Of a stretch of DNA of 64,000 nt, positions 35,205 through 43,383 are shown in pieces. The notes beneath the pieces are model-generated. The model did no database searches. It was given only the letters and a program-made list of their open reading frames with translations, and had not been told where the DNA came from. The first letter of the stretch is position 1. Every line of letters begins with the position of its first letter. This DNA is from Paenibacillus phytorum (GTDB lineage: Bacteria; Bacillota; Bacilli; Paenibacillales; NBRC-103111), in assembly GCF_013141715.1 (NCBI RefSeq), contig NZ_WHOA01000126.1:1-64000 (forward strand), given 5' to 3'. Position numbers and translations under genes: made by a program.

Positions 35205-35669
35205 TCATTTTACTATTTCCCCTGTATTGTCCTTCAGATACCAAGCCAGAGTAGGGAGACCTTCCTGAACGACAAGGAGCTCTGCCTGAGCATATCTGGG
35301 CTGTGTTCTTTTTCCGATGAACAGCAAGCCTTCTATCAACAGACTATCGGAATCCGTCAAAATTGGAAATACAGCTGCTGTCTGCAGCTGCTCGGCAAGT
35401 AGGACAGGACAATTACGTCGCACTTGATCGGAGTCAGGATGCGAGTCATCGAGCTTCACCCATCGGCCGAGACGCAGGACGGAACCAGCTAATCCTTGAC
35501 CCGATTTAATCACCATTTGCCGATAGCGTTCATTTCTGCTGCCCGAAGCATATTTCCAACGTATGCGCTGGGCTTTGTCGTGCAATGGCGCCAGTGCGAT
35601 AAAATCACTTGACGTTAGGCTTCGCAAACGTTCCAACTCTTCTATGATGATTGCATCCCTATGAGCCAT
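35205..35669 (-). CDS. NreA-like GAF-domain protein
   Basis: A 154-aa single GAF domain. In staphylococci NreA is a nitrate-binding GAF protein that blocks NreB; this one has the same size, sits in the same gene order (A-C-B here, with the kinase last) and lies next to fnr. Features are ITSSDFIALAPLHD-like helix 1 (SLTSSDFIALAPLHDKA), GQGLAGSVLRLGR and LLIEGLLFIGKRT. Nitrate binding is inferred; no cysteines suited to metal binding are seen. It starts after CATTTCCTC (minus-strand GAGGAAATG). The transcription unit reads NreA-RR-HK toward lower coordinates. Confidence 0.75.
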   Translation of the reverse strand: MAHRDAIIIEELERLRSLTSSDFIALAPLHDKAQRIRWKYASGSRNERYRQMVIKSGQGLAGSVLRLGRWVKLDDSHPDSDQVRRNCPVLLAEQLQTAAVFPILTDSDSLLIEGLLFIGKRTQPRYAQAELLVVQEGLPTLAWYLKDNTGEIVK

Positions 35670-35761
35670 CTAGACCACCTCCATTTCCTCTTTGCACCAG
35701 AGCCGATTTATTTTAATTAACATTGTAGACGTTTCCACTCATCTTGTATGTCAGGGAAAAC

Positions 35762-35779
35762 CCTGATTTCGCAATCAGG
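35762..35779. promoter_or_regulatory. Palindrome between nreA-like gene and fnr
   Basis: CCTGATT and AATCAGG pair across TCGC. It has no T run and lies 93 bp upstream of the NreA-like gene's ATG, so it is a candidate operator rather than a terminator. The binding protein is unknown. Confidence 0.35.
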
Positions 35780-35839
35780 ACATTGCGCTTATTCACCTGC
35801 AAATTACCTCAGAAGTCATCAGGAAAGTTAAGGATTAAC

Positions 35840-35855
35840 TGTGATTTATCTCACA
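35840..35855. promoter_or_regulatory. Fnr box upstream of fnr
   Basis: TGTGA-TTTATC-TCACA is a perfect match to the Bacillus Fnr/Crp palindrome TGTGA-N6-TCACA, 108 bp upstream of the fnr ATG and 171 bp upstream of the NreA-like gene's ATG, so it may control either or both. Autoregulation of fnr is inferred. Confidence 0.8.
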
Positions 35856-35962
35856 CCAAATAGGGAGTTTCCCCTCTAAAGATCAGCAGAACCCCCGATA
35901 AACAAAACCATCTGAACCCGTTAAGATAGAGATAACAAAGAAACGTTGAGGAGTTGGTACAG

Positions 35963-36658
35963 ATGGCTAATAACGGTATTCTGGCATCTTTTTCGGAAGA
36001 GAATTTCCATAAATTACAAAGCATCATGTATGTGAAGCATGCGGAGAAAGGCGATTATCTGTTCTGGGAAGGTGATGTCGCGGATAAATTGTACTACGTA
36101 ATAAAAGGCGGAGTGCGCATCACCAAATTGTCGGAAACCGGTAAAAGCTTCATCATATCACTGCATCAGGCGGGTGATTTATTCGGTCAGATCGATCCCT
36201 TTCAGAATTCTGTACAAAGCTATAGTGCAGAAGTAACAGCTGATTGTGAGATTGGGGTCATTCAACGAAAAGACCTCGAAGTATTACTTTGGCAGCATGG
36301 GGATTTGGCCATTGAGTTTATGAAATGGATGGGGCTTATGCACCGCATGACCGAAACGAAGTTCCGCGATTTGATGATGTACGGAAAACCTGGCGCACTC
36401 TGTTCGTTACTTATCAGACTCAGTAATTCGTATGGCGTTCCAAACGGTGAGCATACGCTGATCAATTACAAGATCAATCATACAGAAATGGCGGATATGA
36501 TTGGAGCTACACGGGAAAGTGTCAATCGGATGTTGAGTGATATGAAGAAGGAAGATGCGCTTGAGATTCAAAATGGTCATATCGTGATTAAGGATTTAAC
36601 CTATCTCCGCGATGTATGCCACTGCGAAAACTGCCCGAAAGAGATTTGCCGCATGTAG
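35963..36658 (+). CDS. fnr: Fnr-type anaerobic regulator
   Basis: A 231-aa Crp/Fnr-family protein with an N-terminal cyclic-nucleotide-binding-like beta roll and a C-terminal HTH (MADMIGATRESVNRMLSDMKK). Its very C terminus is CHCENCPKEICRM, a C-x-C-x2-C-x4-C array. The C-x2-C-x4-C part matches the arrangement that in Bacillus subtilis Fnr holds an oxygen-sensitive [4Fe-4S] cluster at the C terminus, unlike E. coli FNR, which uses N-terminal cysteines. The start at 35963 follows GAGGAG at 9 nt; a TTG nine bases earlier sits too close to it. It probably activates the oxidase, hemerythrin and other genes with Fnr boxes nearby. Confidence 0.93.
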   Translation: MANNGILASFSEENFHKLQSIMYVKHAEKGDYLFWEGDVADKLYYVIKGGVRITKLSETGKSFIISLHQAGDLFGQIDPFQNSVQSYSAEVTADCEIGVIQRKDLEVLLWQHGDLAIEFMKWMGLMHRMTETKFRDLMMYGKPGALCSLLIRLSNSYGVPNGEHTLINYKINHTEMADMIGATRESVNRMLSDMKKEDALEIQNGHIVIKDLTYLRDVCHCENCPKEICRM

Positions 36659-36684
36659 CATCCCGATCGAAATGGCCCAATTAA

Positions 36685-37227
36685 CTAAGAGAAGAAGGAT
36701 TCAAGGTCCGTTAGCACTTTCTCCGTTAAAGGAATTACGAGCTGTTCTTCCATCGTAAAGTGATCATTTAAGATTAAACAGGCCTGTATGAGATGCGCCG
36801 CAGCCTCAATCAGCTGTTTTTTGATGACAAATGGCGTTAAATCGATGATGGTTTCATGGAAGGTCTGGATAAATGAAATCGCCAGCTGGTGATCCTTTTC
36901 CAGCACCCAAAAGGAGGGAGTTATCGATGGAGCCGATTGTCGGTGAAAATAATCTAGCAGAAATGGAAACAACTCCTGGTCCTCCCATTCGGCGTGGCGC
37001 TCCAGTGCCTCCACAAAATCAGCAGTTTGCTGCCTTAGCTGCTGCAAGACCTGAACTCCCTCAGCAGGATCATCCAGCAGGCTCACTTCCTTAGCGCTAT
37101 GCTCGAGAGCCTTTAGCTGCTGTCTTAATTGGTTATGCTCTTCCTTCAGACGATCCGTGGCAAAATCAAGTTCATCTGGGTTGGATGAGGCTATTCCCAA
37201 CATGCAGGTTATTGAAAGTGGTGCCAT
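36685..37227 (-). CDS. Hemerythrin-domain protein
   Basis: A 180-aa four-helix bundle with the hemerythrin iron ligands: LKEEHNQLR (His, helix A), HAEWEDQELFPFL (His and Glu, helix B), EKDHQLAI (His) and NDHFTMEEQLVIP (His and Glu). Such proteins bind a di-iron site and sense or handle O2 or NO, or help repair iron centres as in the Ric/YtfE family; a DUF438/SirA-type domain is not present. GGAGGGATGAAT before ATG 37227 favours the third residue of the longer frame as start. A perfect Fnr box lies 65 bp upstream. Convergent with fnr. Confidence 0.85.
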   Translation of the reverse strand: MAPLSITCMLGIASSNPDELDFATDRLKEEHNQLRQQLKALEHSAKEVSLLDDPAEGVQVLQQLRQQTADFVEALERHAEWEDQELFPFLLDYFHRQSAPSITPSFWVLEKDHQLAISFIQTFHETIIDLTPFVIKKQLIEAAAHLIQACLILNDHFTMEEQLVIPLTEKVLTDLESFFS

Positions 37228-37291
37228 ATTCATCCCTCCAACATAAGTCGTTTGCTTCTATTTCTAGTATAAATTCTTTGCCGATTATCGC

Positions 37292-37307
37292 TGTGAGAAA
37301 CATCACA
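37292..37307. promoter_or_regulatory. Fnr box between hemerythrin and chemoreceptor genes
   Basis: TGTGA-GAAACA-TCACA is a perfect Fnr palindrome. It lies 65 bp upstream of the hemerythrin start and 87 bp upstream of the chemoreceptor start, so it could control both divergent genes. Confidence 0.8.
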
Positions 37308-37393
37308 TCTACGTTTTTAAGATTCTGCTATATTTTTTAAAAATGCTTATTGGAAGAATTCATCGCAGAAAAACAGAATGGGGACTGACGAAG

Positions 37394-38677
37394 ATGAAGA
37401 ATTTTAAATGGAGTATAGTCAAGAAAATGGTACTTGGCATCACGTTAGTATCCACCGTAACCTATGGGACTAGTGCTTTTTTTATTTTTACCCTGCAAGG
37501 TTTATTTAAAGATTACATGCCGGATTGGCTGTTTATCTGGATCACCCTTTCTTTGGGTATATTCTGGACAGGATTTCTGGGATGGATTGCGGCAAAATGG
37601 TTCATTAAACCCCTACTTCAGCTTACAGACGCAGCTAATGAAGCTTCCGCAGGGAATTTACAAATTAATATCACTCCAAGTAAATCGGATGATGAATTAA
37701 GAGCACTCAGCCTTTCTTTCTCGCTGATGATCGGAAATTTAAGAGAAATCATTGATGGAATTTCAGTCAACTTCATAGGAACCGATATGCATGTGGATGA
37801 ATTGAGATCAGCGATTGGACATGCTGCAGCTCATGTGGAACTGATAACAACGACGATTGAGGACATATCCCATGGAGCTGAACAGCAATCGAAATCCTCC
37901 GAAGCCATGTTCATGTCCGTCGAACAAATCATGAGAACCACCGATGACATCAATAAAGAAGCCCATGATGCCCGGCATTTAACGACGCAAATGATTATTA
38001 CCATTAAGGATAGTGCAAGAGTGATTCAGTCTTTAGTTAATGGGATGCAAAGCCTTGCGACTTCTAATCAAGAATCCATACATACTGTTCGACGTTTGGA
38101 AAGCAATGCGAAGCAAATCAGCGAAATTTCAAGCGTTGTTGGTGAATTCGCCAACCAAACTCATTTATTAGCATTGAACGCTTCTATTGAGGCTGCAAGA
38201 GCCGGCGAACACGGCAAAGGCTTTGCCGTAGTGGCTGGTGAAGTGAAGAAACTCGCCGAGCAAAGCTCGCAGGCCGTTCATGACATTAATCAGCTTATCG
38301 ACCATATTCAGTCTGAGGTCAAGAATGTCGTCTTCAAAATTACACAGCAATTCGAAATGGTCAATAAAGAAGCTGCGAATGGGGAGACAACCGCTTCAGC
38401 GCTTCAAAGTATTGTTGGTGAAGCTAATCAGGTCGATCAACTCGTGGATCATATTGCATCCATGGTCTCAAGCCAAGCGGATCAAGTACAGCTCACCTTA
38501 AATGAAGCTCGAGATGTCACCGACATTGCCTCCAAAATATCTTTAGGCGCGAAGGGCGTGTTTGCTTCAACACAGGAACAGACGGCCGTGATGGAGGAAA
38601 TCGCTGCATCCTCCGATGTATTGAGAGATCAATCCGCAAGTTTAAAGAAACAAATTGAAATCTTTAAAGTGAGATAA
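37394..38677 (+). CDS. Methyl-accepting chemotaxis protein without a large sensor domain
   Basis: A 427-aa receptor with two close N-terminal helices (about 12-34 and 43-64; YMPDW between) and no periplasmic ligand domain. It then has a HAMP segment ([20 protein letters not shown]) and a long cytoplasmic signalling hairpin, with the tip [28 protein letters not shown]. Receptors with this layout often sense oxygen or redox state through the membrane. The start at 37394 follows GGGGA at 9 nt; the ATG at 37343 lacks a ribosome-binding site. It has an Fnr box upstream and a strong terminator downstream, so an aerotaxis-like role is plausible. Confidence 0.87.
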   Translation: MKNFKWSIVKKMVLGITLVSTVTYGTSAFFIFTLQGLFKDYMPDWLFIWITLSLGIFWTGFLGWIAAKWFIKPLLQLTDAANEASAGNLQINITPSKSDDELRALSLSFSLMIGNLREIIDGISVNFIGTDMHVDELRSAIGHAAAHVELITTTIEDISHGAEQQSKSSEAMFMSVEQIMRTTDDINKEAHDARHLTTQMIITIKDSARVIQSLVNGMQSLATSNQESIHTVRRLESNAKQISEISSVVGEFANQTHLLALNASIEAARAGEHGKGFAVVAGEVKKLAEQSSQAVHDINQLIDHIQSEVKNVVFKITQQFEMVNKEAANGETTASALQSIVGEANQVDQLVDHIASMVSSQADQVQLTLNEARDVTDIASKISLGAKGVFASTQEQTAVMEEIAASSDVLRDQSASLKKQIEIFKVR

Positions 38678-38700
38678 ATCGGTCTCACTCCTTGGATGAA

Positions 38701-38745
38701 AATAGCCTTCCTACATGCACTTTTGAAGCATGTAGGAAGGCTATT
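38701..38745 (+). terminator. Strong terminator of the chemoreceptor gene
   Basis: ATAGCCTTCCTACATGC and GCATGTAGGAAGGCTAT form a 17-bp perfect stem with a short loop, followed by TATCG; the T run is short. Confidence 0.7.
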
Positions 38746-38793
38746 ATCGTACGCTGGATCGACCTTGGTCAGCCATCAAATAACCGGTTATAT

Positions 38794-39180
38794 CGTCCGT
38801 CGATTCATTCATCCAATCAAGCTCTACATGAAAGTGTCTTAAATCGGAATCAATCGTCGCATATACTAACTTGAGGTTCCACCTGATGAATGTATCCCTT
38901 TTCTAGGTTGAATGATGTTGTAAAAAGTGCAACAATTACGGCCCAAATCTCGCCTCTCTCCCTTCTTTGTTGCATCATGTACAACAATTTGGTCCAATAC
39001 AGGTCATTTCGCAACAAATGGGCTCAAAATGTTGTACAAACTGCAACTTCAAGTTGCAAAATAGCCCTTTGGCGTGTGAATGTTGTAGGAAATACAACAT
39101 TGACACTAGACCCATAACCCTTCACAAAATAACTCTAAAATCAAATTTTGGAGTCATCCTACCCGTGGAGAGGAGGCATG
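38794..39180 (+). repeat. Dispersed intergenic element, copy B (longest)
   Basis: About 390 bp that aligns along its length with the reverse complement of copy A and, at both ends, with copy C. It contains several small inverted repeats built from TTGTTGCA/TGCAACA and TTGTAC/GTACAA. The best is ATGTTGTA-N5-TACAACAT, followed by TTGCAACTTCAAGTTGCAA (a near-perfect palindrome) and AACAATTTGG. The right edge ends in GAGAGGAGGCATGATG, resembling a ribosome-binding site and start. It fills the 38678-39183 gap between the chemoreceptor and the PAS-GGDEF-EAL gene, whose stop is 4 bp away. Confidence 0.8.
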
Positions 39181-39183
39181 ATG

Positions 39184-41238
39184 CTATCTATCCAAAAATG
39201 GGATAAGTTCGTCGCCGAAAAAGGATTCGATCCCTTCGGGAGGCAGCGGTCGGCTTAACCAATAGCCTTGTATAGAATCACAATGGAGGTCTTTGAGAAA
39301 AGCCAACTGGTCTTCCGTTTCTACGCCCTCAGCAATCACTCGGAGCCCCAAACCGTGGGCCATATCAATCACGGCCTTGGCAATCGAGGCGTTCCCTCGA
39401 TCCATTTCAATGCCCTGAACGAAGCATTTATCAATTTTCAATGTATCAATGGGATACTTTTTCAAATAACTTAAAGCGGAATGTCCCTTGCCAAAATCAT
39501 CAATGGCTAACTCCAACCCGATCTCCTTAAAATCATGCAGAACCGTCAGTACCGACTCAATTTGGTGTATGCTGATGTTTTCCGTAATTTCGAAGCAAAG
39601 GTAACTCGGATCCAGCTCCGTTTCCTTCAATATTTGCTTGACCGTTTCAATCAAATTCTTATTCTTGAACTGTCGGGGCGACAGATTGATGGCACATTTC
39701 AAGGGAGGATAGCCCGCGGATTGCCAGGCCTTGTTCTGCTCACAAACCTTGCGCAGCACCCATTCTCCGATTTCGACAATTTGTCCATTTTCTTCTACGA
39801 TCTGAATAAATTCATTCGGCGATACCATTCCCATCTCGGGATGCTGCCAGCGAAGCAAGGCTTCTATACCGTTGATCTGGCCCGTTCGAATGTCCATTTG
39901 CGGCTGGTACACAATTCTTAATTGATCTTTCTCCATTGCTTTTCGCAGCCCGTTTTCCAGTTTCATTTTCCTGTAGAAGGTTGCGTTCATATTCGAAGTG
40001 TACAGCTGATAATTGTTGGACTGTTCCTTGGCTCGATACATGGCCGAATCGGCTTGTTTGATTAGGGTTTCGCTATCTGCTCCATTGAAAGGATATATGC
40101 TGATTCCAATACTTGCCGTAATAAACAGCTCCTGTTCGGCTATCAAGAAAGGAAGGGCTAGCTCCTCCAGTATTTTCTGTGCTACAAGCAGCGCATCTTC
40201 GGTTTCATCAATGTGGGGTAGAATGACCGTAAATTCATCGCCACCCAATCGTGATACCGTATCGCTGGTTCGAACGCAGCTCTCCAGCCGTTTGCTGGCG
40301 TTCTGGAGCAGTTGATCTCCAACTGCATGTCCCAATGTATCATTAATCAGTTTGAAATGGTCGAGGTCAATAAACATCAGGGCAGCCCAGTGGCCTTGAC
40401 GATTGGCCTGCGCAATCGCATGACTCAGTCGGTCATGAAATAAGAATCGATTCGGGAGCCCGGTCAATACATCGTAATGAGCCAAATATTTTAAATTCTC
40501 TTCCGACAATTTACGCTCAGTAATATCCGTGAAAACCCCGACATAATTGGAGATTTTGCCGTTCTCATTCCTAACGGTATTAATCGTCAGCCATTCCGGG
40601 TAGATTTCCCCATTCTTTCGCTTATTCCAGACCTCGCCCTGCCAGCTGCCCGCTTCATGAATCGATGCCCACATTTGAATATAAAACTCAGCATCCTGCA
40701 CGCCGGAATGTAACATGCGCGGCGTTTGACCTAAAGCCTCATCCTCTGTATAGCCAGTTGTTTCGGAAAACGCCGGATTAACCGATAAAATCGCTCCTTT
40801 TGTATCCGTAATCATGATCCCTTCACTCGCGGTTTCGAATACCCTGGCGTGCAGCTGCAATTTTTTCTCAGACCTCTTGCGTTCCGTTATGTCCATGAAA
40901 ATGCCTACATAATTGGATATTTTACCTTGCTTATCCCTCACAGCACTGATCGTCAGCCATTCGAGATACAGCTCCCCATTCTTCTTTCGGTTCCATATCT
41001 CGCCCTTCCAACCGCCCGTTTCATGAATCGTTGCCCACATATGAATATAGAACTCAGGTTTCTGTTTGCCGGAATACAAAATACGTGGCGTTTGCCCCAC
41101 CACTTCCTCCTCCGTATAGCCTGTTGTCGTTGTAAACGCAGGATTGACCGATAGGATGATGCCTCCAGAATCTGTAATCATGATGGATTCCATAACCTTT
41201 TTAAATACACGTGCATAAAGCCGCAGCTTATCTTTCAT
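39184..41238 (-). CDS. PAS-PAS-GGDEF-EAL cyclic-di-GMP enzyme
   Basis: A 684-aa cytosolic protein. Two tandem PAS/PAC domains (about 8-125 and 130-247) are strikingly alike to each other, sharing IMITD, ILSVNPAF, TTGYTE, GQTPR and NYVG-x-F-x-DITERK. GGDEF (about 255-415, SRLGGDEFTVIL) has an intact active site. EAL (about 430-680, GIEALLRW, CAINLSPRQF, LCFEITENIS, DDFGKGHSA, KIDKCFV and AEGVET) also keeps its catalytic residues, so both cyclase and phosphodiesterase functions are possible. A flavin or haem-like PAS cofactor cannot be read from sequence. Starts after GAGGTGATAATCGTAC; next to a STAS gene 52 bp upstream. Confidence 0.92.
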   Translation of the reverse strand: MKDKLRLYARVFKKVMESIMITDSGGIILSVNPAFTTTTGYTEEEVVGQTPRILYSGKQKPEFYIHMWATIHETGGWKGEIWNRKKNGELYLEWLTISAVRDKQGKISNYVGIFMDITERKRSEKKLQLHARVFETASEGIMITDTKGAILSVNPAFSETTGYTEDEALGQTPRMLHSGVQDAEFYIQMWASIHEAGSWQGEVWNKRKNGEIYPEWLTINTVRNENGKISNYVGVFTDITERKLSEENLKYLAHYDVLTGLPNRFLFHDRLSHAIAQANRQGHWAALMFIDLDHFKLINDTLGHAVGDQLLQNASKRLESCVRTSDTVSRLGGDEFTVILPHIDETEDALLVAQKILEELALPFLIAEQELFITASIGISIYPFNGADSETLIKQADSAMYRAKEQSNNYQLYTSNMNATFYRKMKLENGLRKAMEKDQLRIVYQPQMDIRTGQINGIEALLRWQHPEMGMVSPNEFIQIVEENGQIVEIGEWVLRKVCEQNKAWQSAGYPPLKCAINLSPRQFKNKNLIETVKQILKETELDPSYLCFEITENISIHQIESVLTVLHDFKEIGLELAIDDFGKGHSALSYLKKYPIDTLKIDKCFVQGIEMDRGNASIAKAVIDMAHGLGLRVIAEGVETEDQLAFLKDLHCDSIQGYWLSRPLPPEGIESFFGDELIPFLDR

Positions 41239-41290
41239 GTACGATTATCACCTCTAGGTCAGCGACTTCTTTCACGTGAATATGACAAAA

Positions 41291-41596
41291 TTAGGGTTGA
41301 ATCTCAAAAACGTTCGTTAAGCGTGTCAGCTCGAATAGTGCTTTGACATCCCCCTGTAGACCCAGAATGACCACCCCGCCGCCATTAAGATGGGCTCTCT
41401 TCTGAAGCGCAACCAATACGCCAAGTCCGGAACTATCGATATAGTCCACCTCGGATAAGTTAAAAACAAATTGCTTACACCCTTTGACCATATAGGGAAA
41501 TAGCTTCTCCCTTATGATCGTTGCTTCGTCCACATAAATTTTACCCCTAGGCGTTACCTTCACCTGTCCGCCAGACACTCGAACATCTAGAAACAT
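41291..41596 (-). CDS. STAS-domain anti-sigma antagonist-like protein
   Basis: A 101-aa STAS protein with the phosphorylatable Ser in VDYIDSSGLGVLVALQKRA, resembling SpoIIAA/RsbV. It is probably a switch that an anti-sigma kinase phosphorylates; no such kinase or sigma factor is adjacent. Start after GGAGGGGTAACA. It lies 52 bp upstream of the PAS-GGDEF-EAL gene on the same strand and after the oxidase operon terminator. The pair may be an operon linking a stress switch to c-di-GMP, which is inference. Confidence 0.85.
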   Translation of the reverse strand: MFLDVRVSGGQVKVTPRGKIYVDEATIIREKLFPYMVKGCKQFVFNLSEVDYIDSSGLGVLVALQKRAHLNGGGVVILGLQGDVKALFELTRLTNVFEIQP

Positions 41597-41644
41597 TGTT
41601 ACCCCTCCAGGTCCCTATTTTCCAGCCTCACTTCATTTTGAAAA

Positions 41645-41679
41645 AGCACCAGCTTTTATTCACATAAAATCCGGTGCTT
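41645..41679 (-). terminator. Terminator of the oxidase operon
   Basis: AAGCACCGG and GCTGGTGCTT arms with inner ATTTTAT/ATAAAA pairing form a stem, followed on the minus strand by TTTTC. Confidence 0.7.
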
Positions 41680-41687
41680 CTTTCCTT

Positions 41688-43352
41688 TTACCAAGTGATA
41701 AACCCTTTGGAACCGACGCCTGGATGCATTATCATATCCATTAACGGTACCGTATAAGCAATCAATATCAGCGCCACCGATAAGCTGATCCACACACTCC
41801 AACGATCCAAATAGGCCGGAGTAGCTTCTGCTTGCTCCATCGCTTCGCCGATTGGATACTCTGTCACACCCTTTGGCGCCCGAAGCAGGGCGAAGACATT
41901 GTACACCATCAACAATACGCCAATGAATAATATCGTGCCGCCAATAGCCATGAATACATAATAGGGCATCCAACTTGCCGCATCCGCATTTCCCTCATAG
42001 GTCGTGAATGCCGTTCTCCGCGGTGCACCGAATAGTCCGACAAGATGCATCGCACCTGACATAAAGAACATGCCTACGCACCAAATGATCGTTTGAATAA
42101 TCCCAAGCTTGTTCATGCGCTTAGTAAGCACACGGCCCGTTACAGCCGGAAGCAGCCAGTACGTAATTCCGAAGAACGTGAGCGCCACACTAGTCGCAAC
42201 CGTTAAGTGAAAGTGCCCCGTTACCCATAACGTATTGTGAACCACTGCGTTCATTTGATTACTTGCATTAATTAATCCGCCTGCGCCAGCTGGAATAAAG
42301 ATCAGCATGCCCAGGAATGGCGCGAAGAATCGCACATCTTTCCATGGCATGACTTTTATCCAACCGAACAGCCCTTTGGCACCCTTGGCACGACCATTTA
42401 TCTCAAAAGTTGCAAATAACGAGAATGCGGTCATCAGCGACGGAACGACCACCATGAAGGTCAAGACAACCTGCAAGTACTTCCAGAATGAGCTAATGCC
42501 CGGCTCCATCAATTGATGATGAAAGCCAACCGGAATCGAAAACAGCAGAAGGAGGATAAAGGACAATCTGGCGAGCGCGTCGCTGTAGATTTTGCCTCCG
42601 ATAATTTTCGGAATAATCACATACCAGCACATATACGCAGGCATCAACCAGAAATACACAAGCGGATGGCCGAAGTACCAGAACAAAGTACGGCTGAGCA
42701 TCACATTAATCGTTTCCACCCATCCGAAAGACCATGGAATGAGCTGAATCAGCACCTCGGCAGCAACCCCGATCGTAGCAATTTGCCACATAAGGAACGT
42801 GATAACCGCCATAAATGCAAACAACGGAGAGATCTTGCCTTGATGCGTCTTTTTCCAATACTTCAGTTGATAGAAGATGCCCCACCCGCTAATCCAGCTT
42901 CCTACCACCAATAGGGCTAATCCGATGTAAAAGTAAGGAGAAGCTTTCATAGGCGCATAGAACGTATAAAGTACGCTCGCTTTTCCTGTCAAAACCATCG
43001 CTACCCCGAGGGCTGTTCCCACCGTCATTAAAGCAAATCCAAGCCATCCCATACGGTTAACAATCGGAAGCAGTTTTCCGCCTAACGTGTATGAAATGCC
43101 TGAGTATAGAAAGCCTATAATAAAATAGGTCGTAAATACGATCGCCATCAAAACGCCATGCGCAGTCAGCAGTTCGTAATAACCGATTCCGTATGGCAGC
43201 TTAACCGTCCCGCTCTTCACTAACGTTTGCAGCAGTCCCGCAATCCCTCCGATGAGCAGTGCTATGAAAGCCACGATGATGTGTGCAACGACCAGCTTCC
43301 CGTCTTTGAGATCGAATTTATTTTCAAACAAATCCAATTGTCCTTTCTTCAT
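41688..43352 (-). CDS. cbaA: ba3-type cytochrome c oxidase subunit I
   Basis: A 554-aa haem-copper oxidase subunit with 13 or so transmembrane helices. Metal-ligand motifs seen include TAHGVLMAIVF, WYFGHPLVYFWLMPAYM (CuB His pair region and the conserved Tyr), HNTLWVTGHFHLTVATSVA (haem ligands) and RGGWG-like loops typical of the B-family (ba3) oxidases. The start at 43352 follows GGTGG with 8-nt spacing; the GTG at 43364 is within the ribosome-binding region. The last gene of the oxidase operon (IIa-II-I). B-family oxidases have high O2 affinity and suit microaerobic growth, consistent with the Fnr box. Confidence 0.9.
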   Translation of the reverse strand: MKKGQLDLFENKFDLKDGKLVVAHIIVAFIALLIGGIAGLLQTLVKSGTVKLPYGIGYYELLTAHGVLMAIVFTTYFIIGFLYSGISYTLGGKLLPIVNRMGWLGFALMTVGTALGVAMVLTGKASVLYTFYAPMKASPYFYIGLALLVVGSWISGWGIFYQLKYWKKTHQGKISPLFAFMAVITFLMWQIATIGVAAEVLIQLIPWSFGWVETINVMLSRTLFWYFGHPLVYFWLMPAYMCWYVIIPKIIGGKIYSDALARLSFILLLLFSIPVGFHHQLMEPGISSFWKYLQVVLTFMVVVPSLMTAFSLFATFEINGRAKGAKGLFGWIKVMPWKDVRFFAPFLGMLIFIPAGAGGLINASNQMNAVVHNTLWVTGHFHLTVATSVALTFFGITYWLLPAVTGRVLTKRMNKLGIIQTIIWCVGMFFMSGAMHLVGLFGAPRRTAFTTYEGNADAASWMPYYVFMAIGGTILFIGVLLMVYNVFALLRAPKGVTEYPIGEAMEQAEATPAYLDRWSVWISLSVALILIAYTVPLMDMIMHPGVGSKGFITW

Positions 43353-43383
43353 GCAAACTTCCACCCTTCTGTGCTTCTTCCCG

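Noticed and set aside
38794..39180. Coding interpretation of the dispersed element (a C-terminal protein fragment reads well in one copy)
   Set aside because: The same frame in copies A and C has stops or non-conservative changes, so the nucleotide, not a protein, seems to be conserved.
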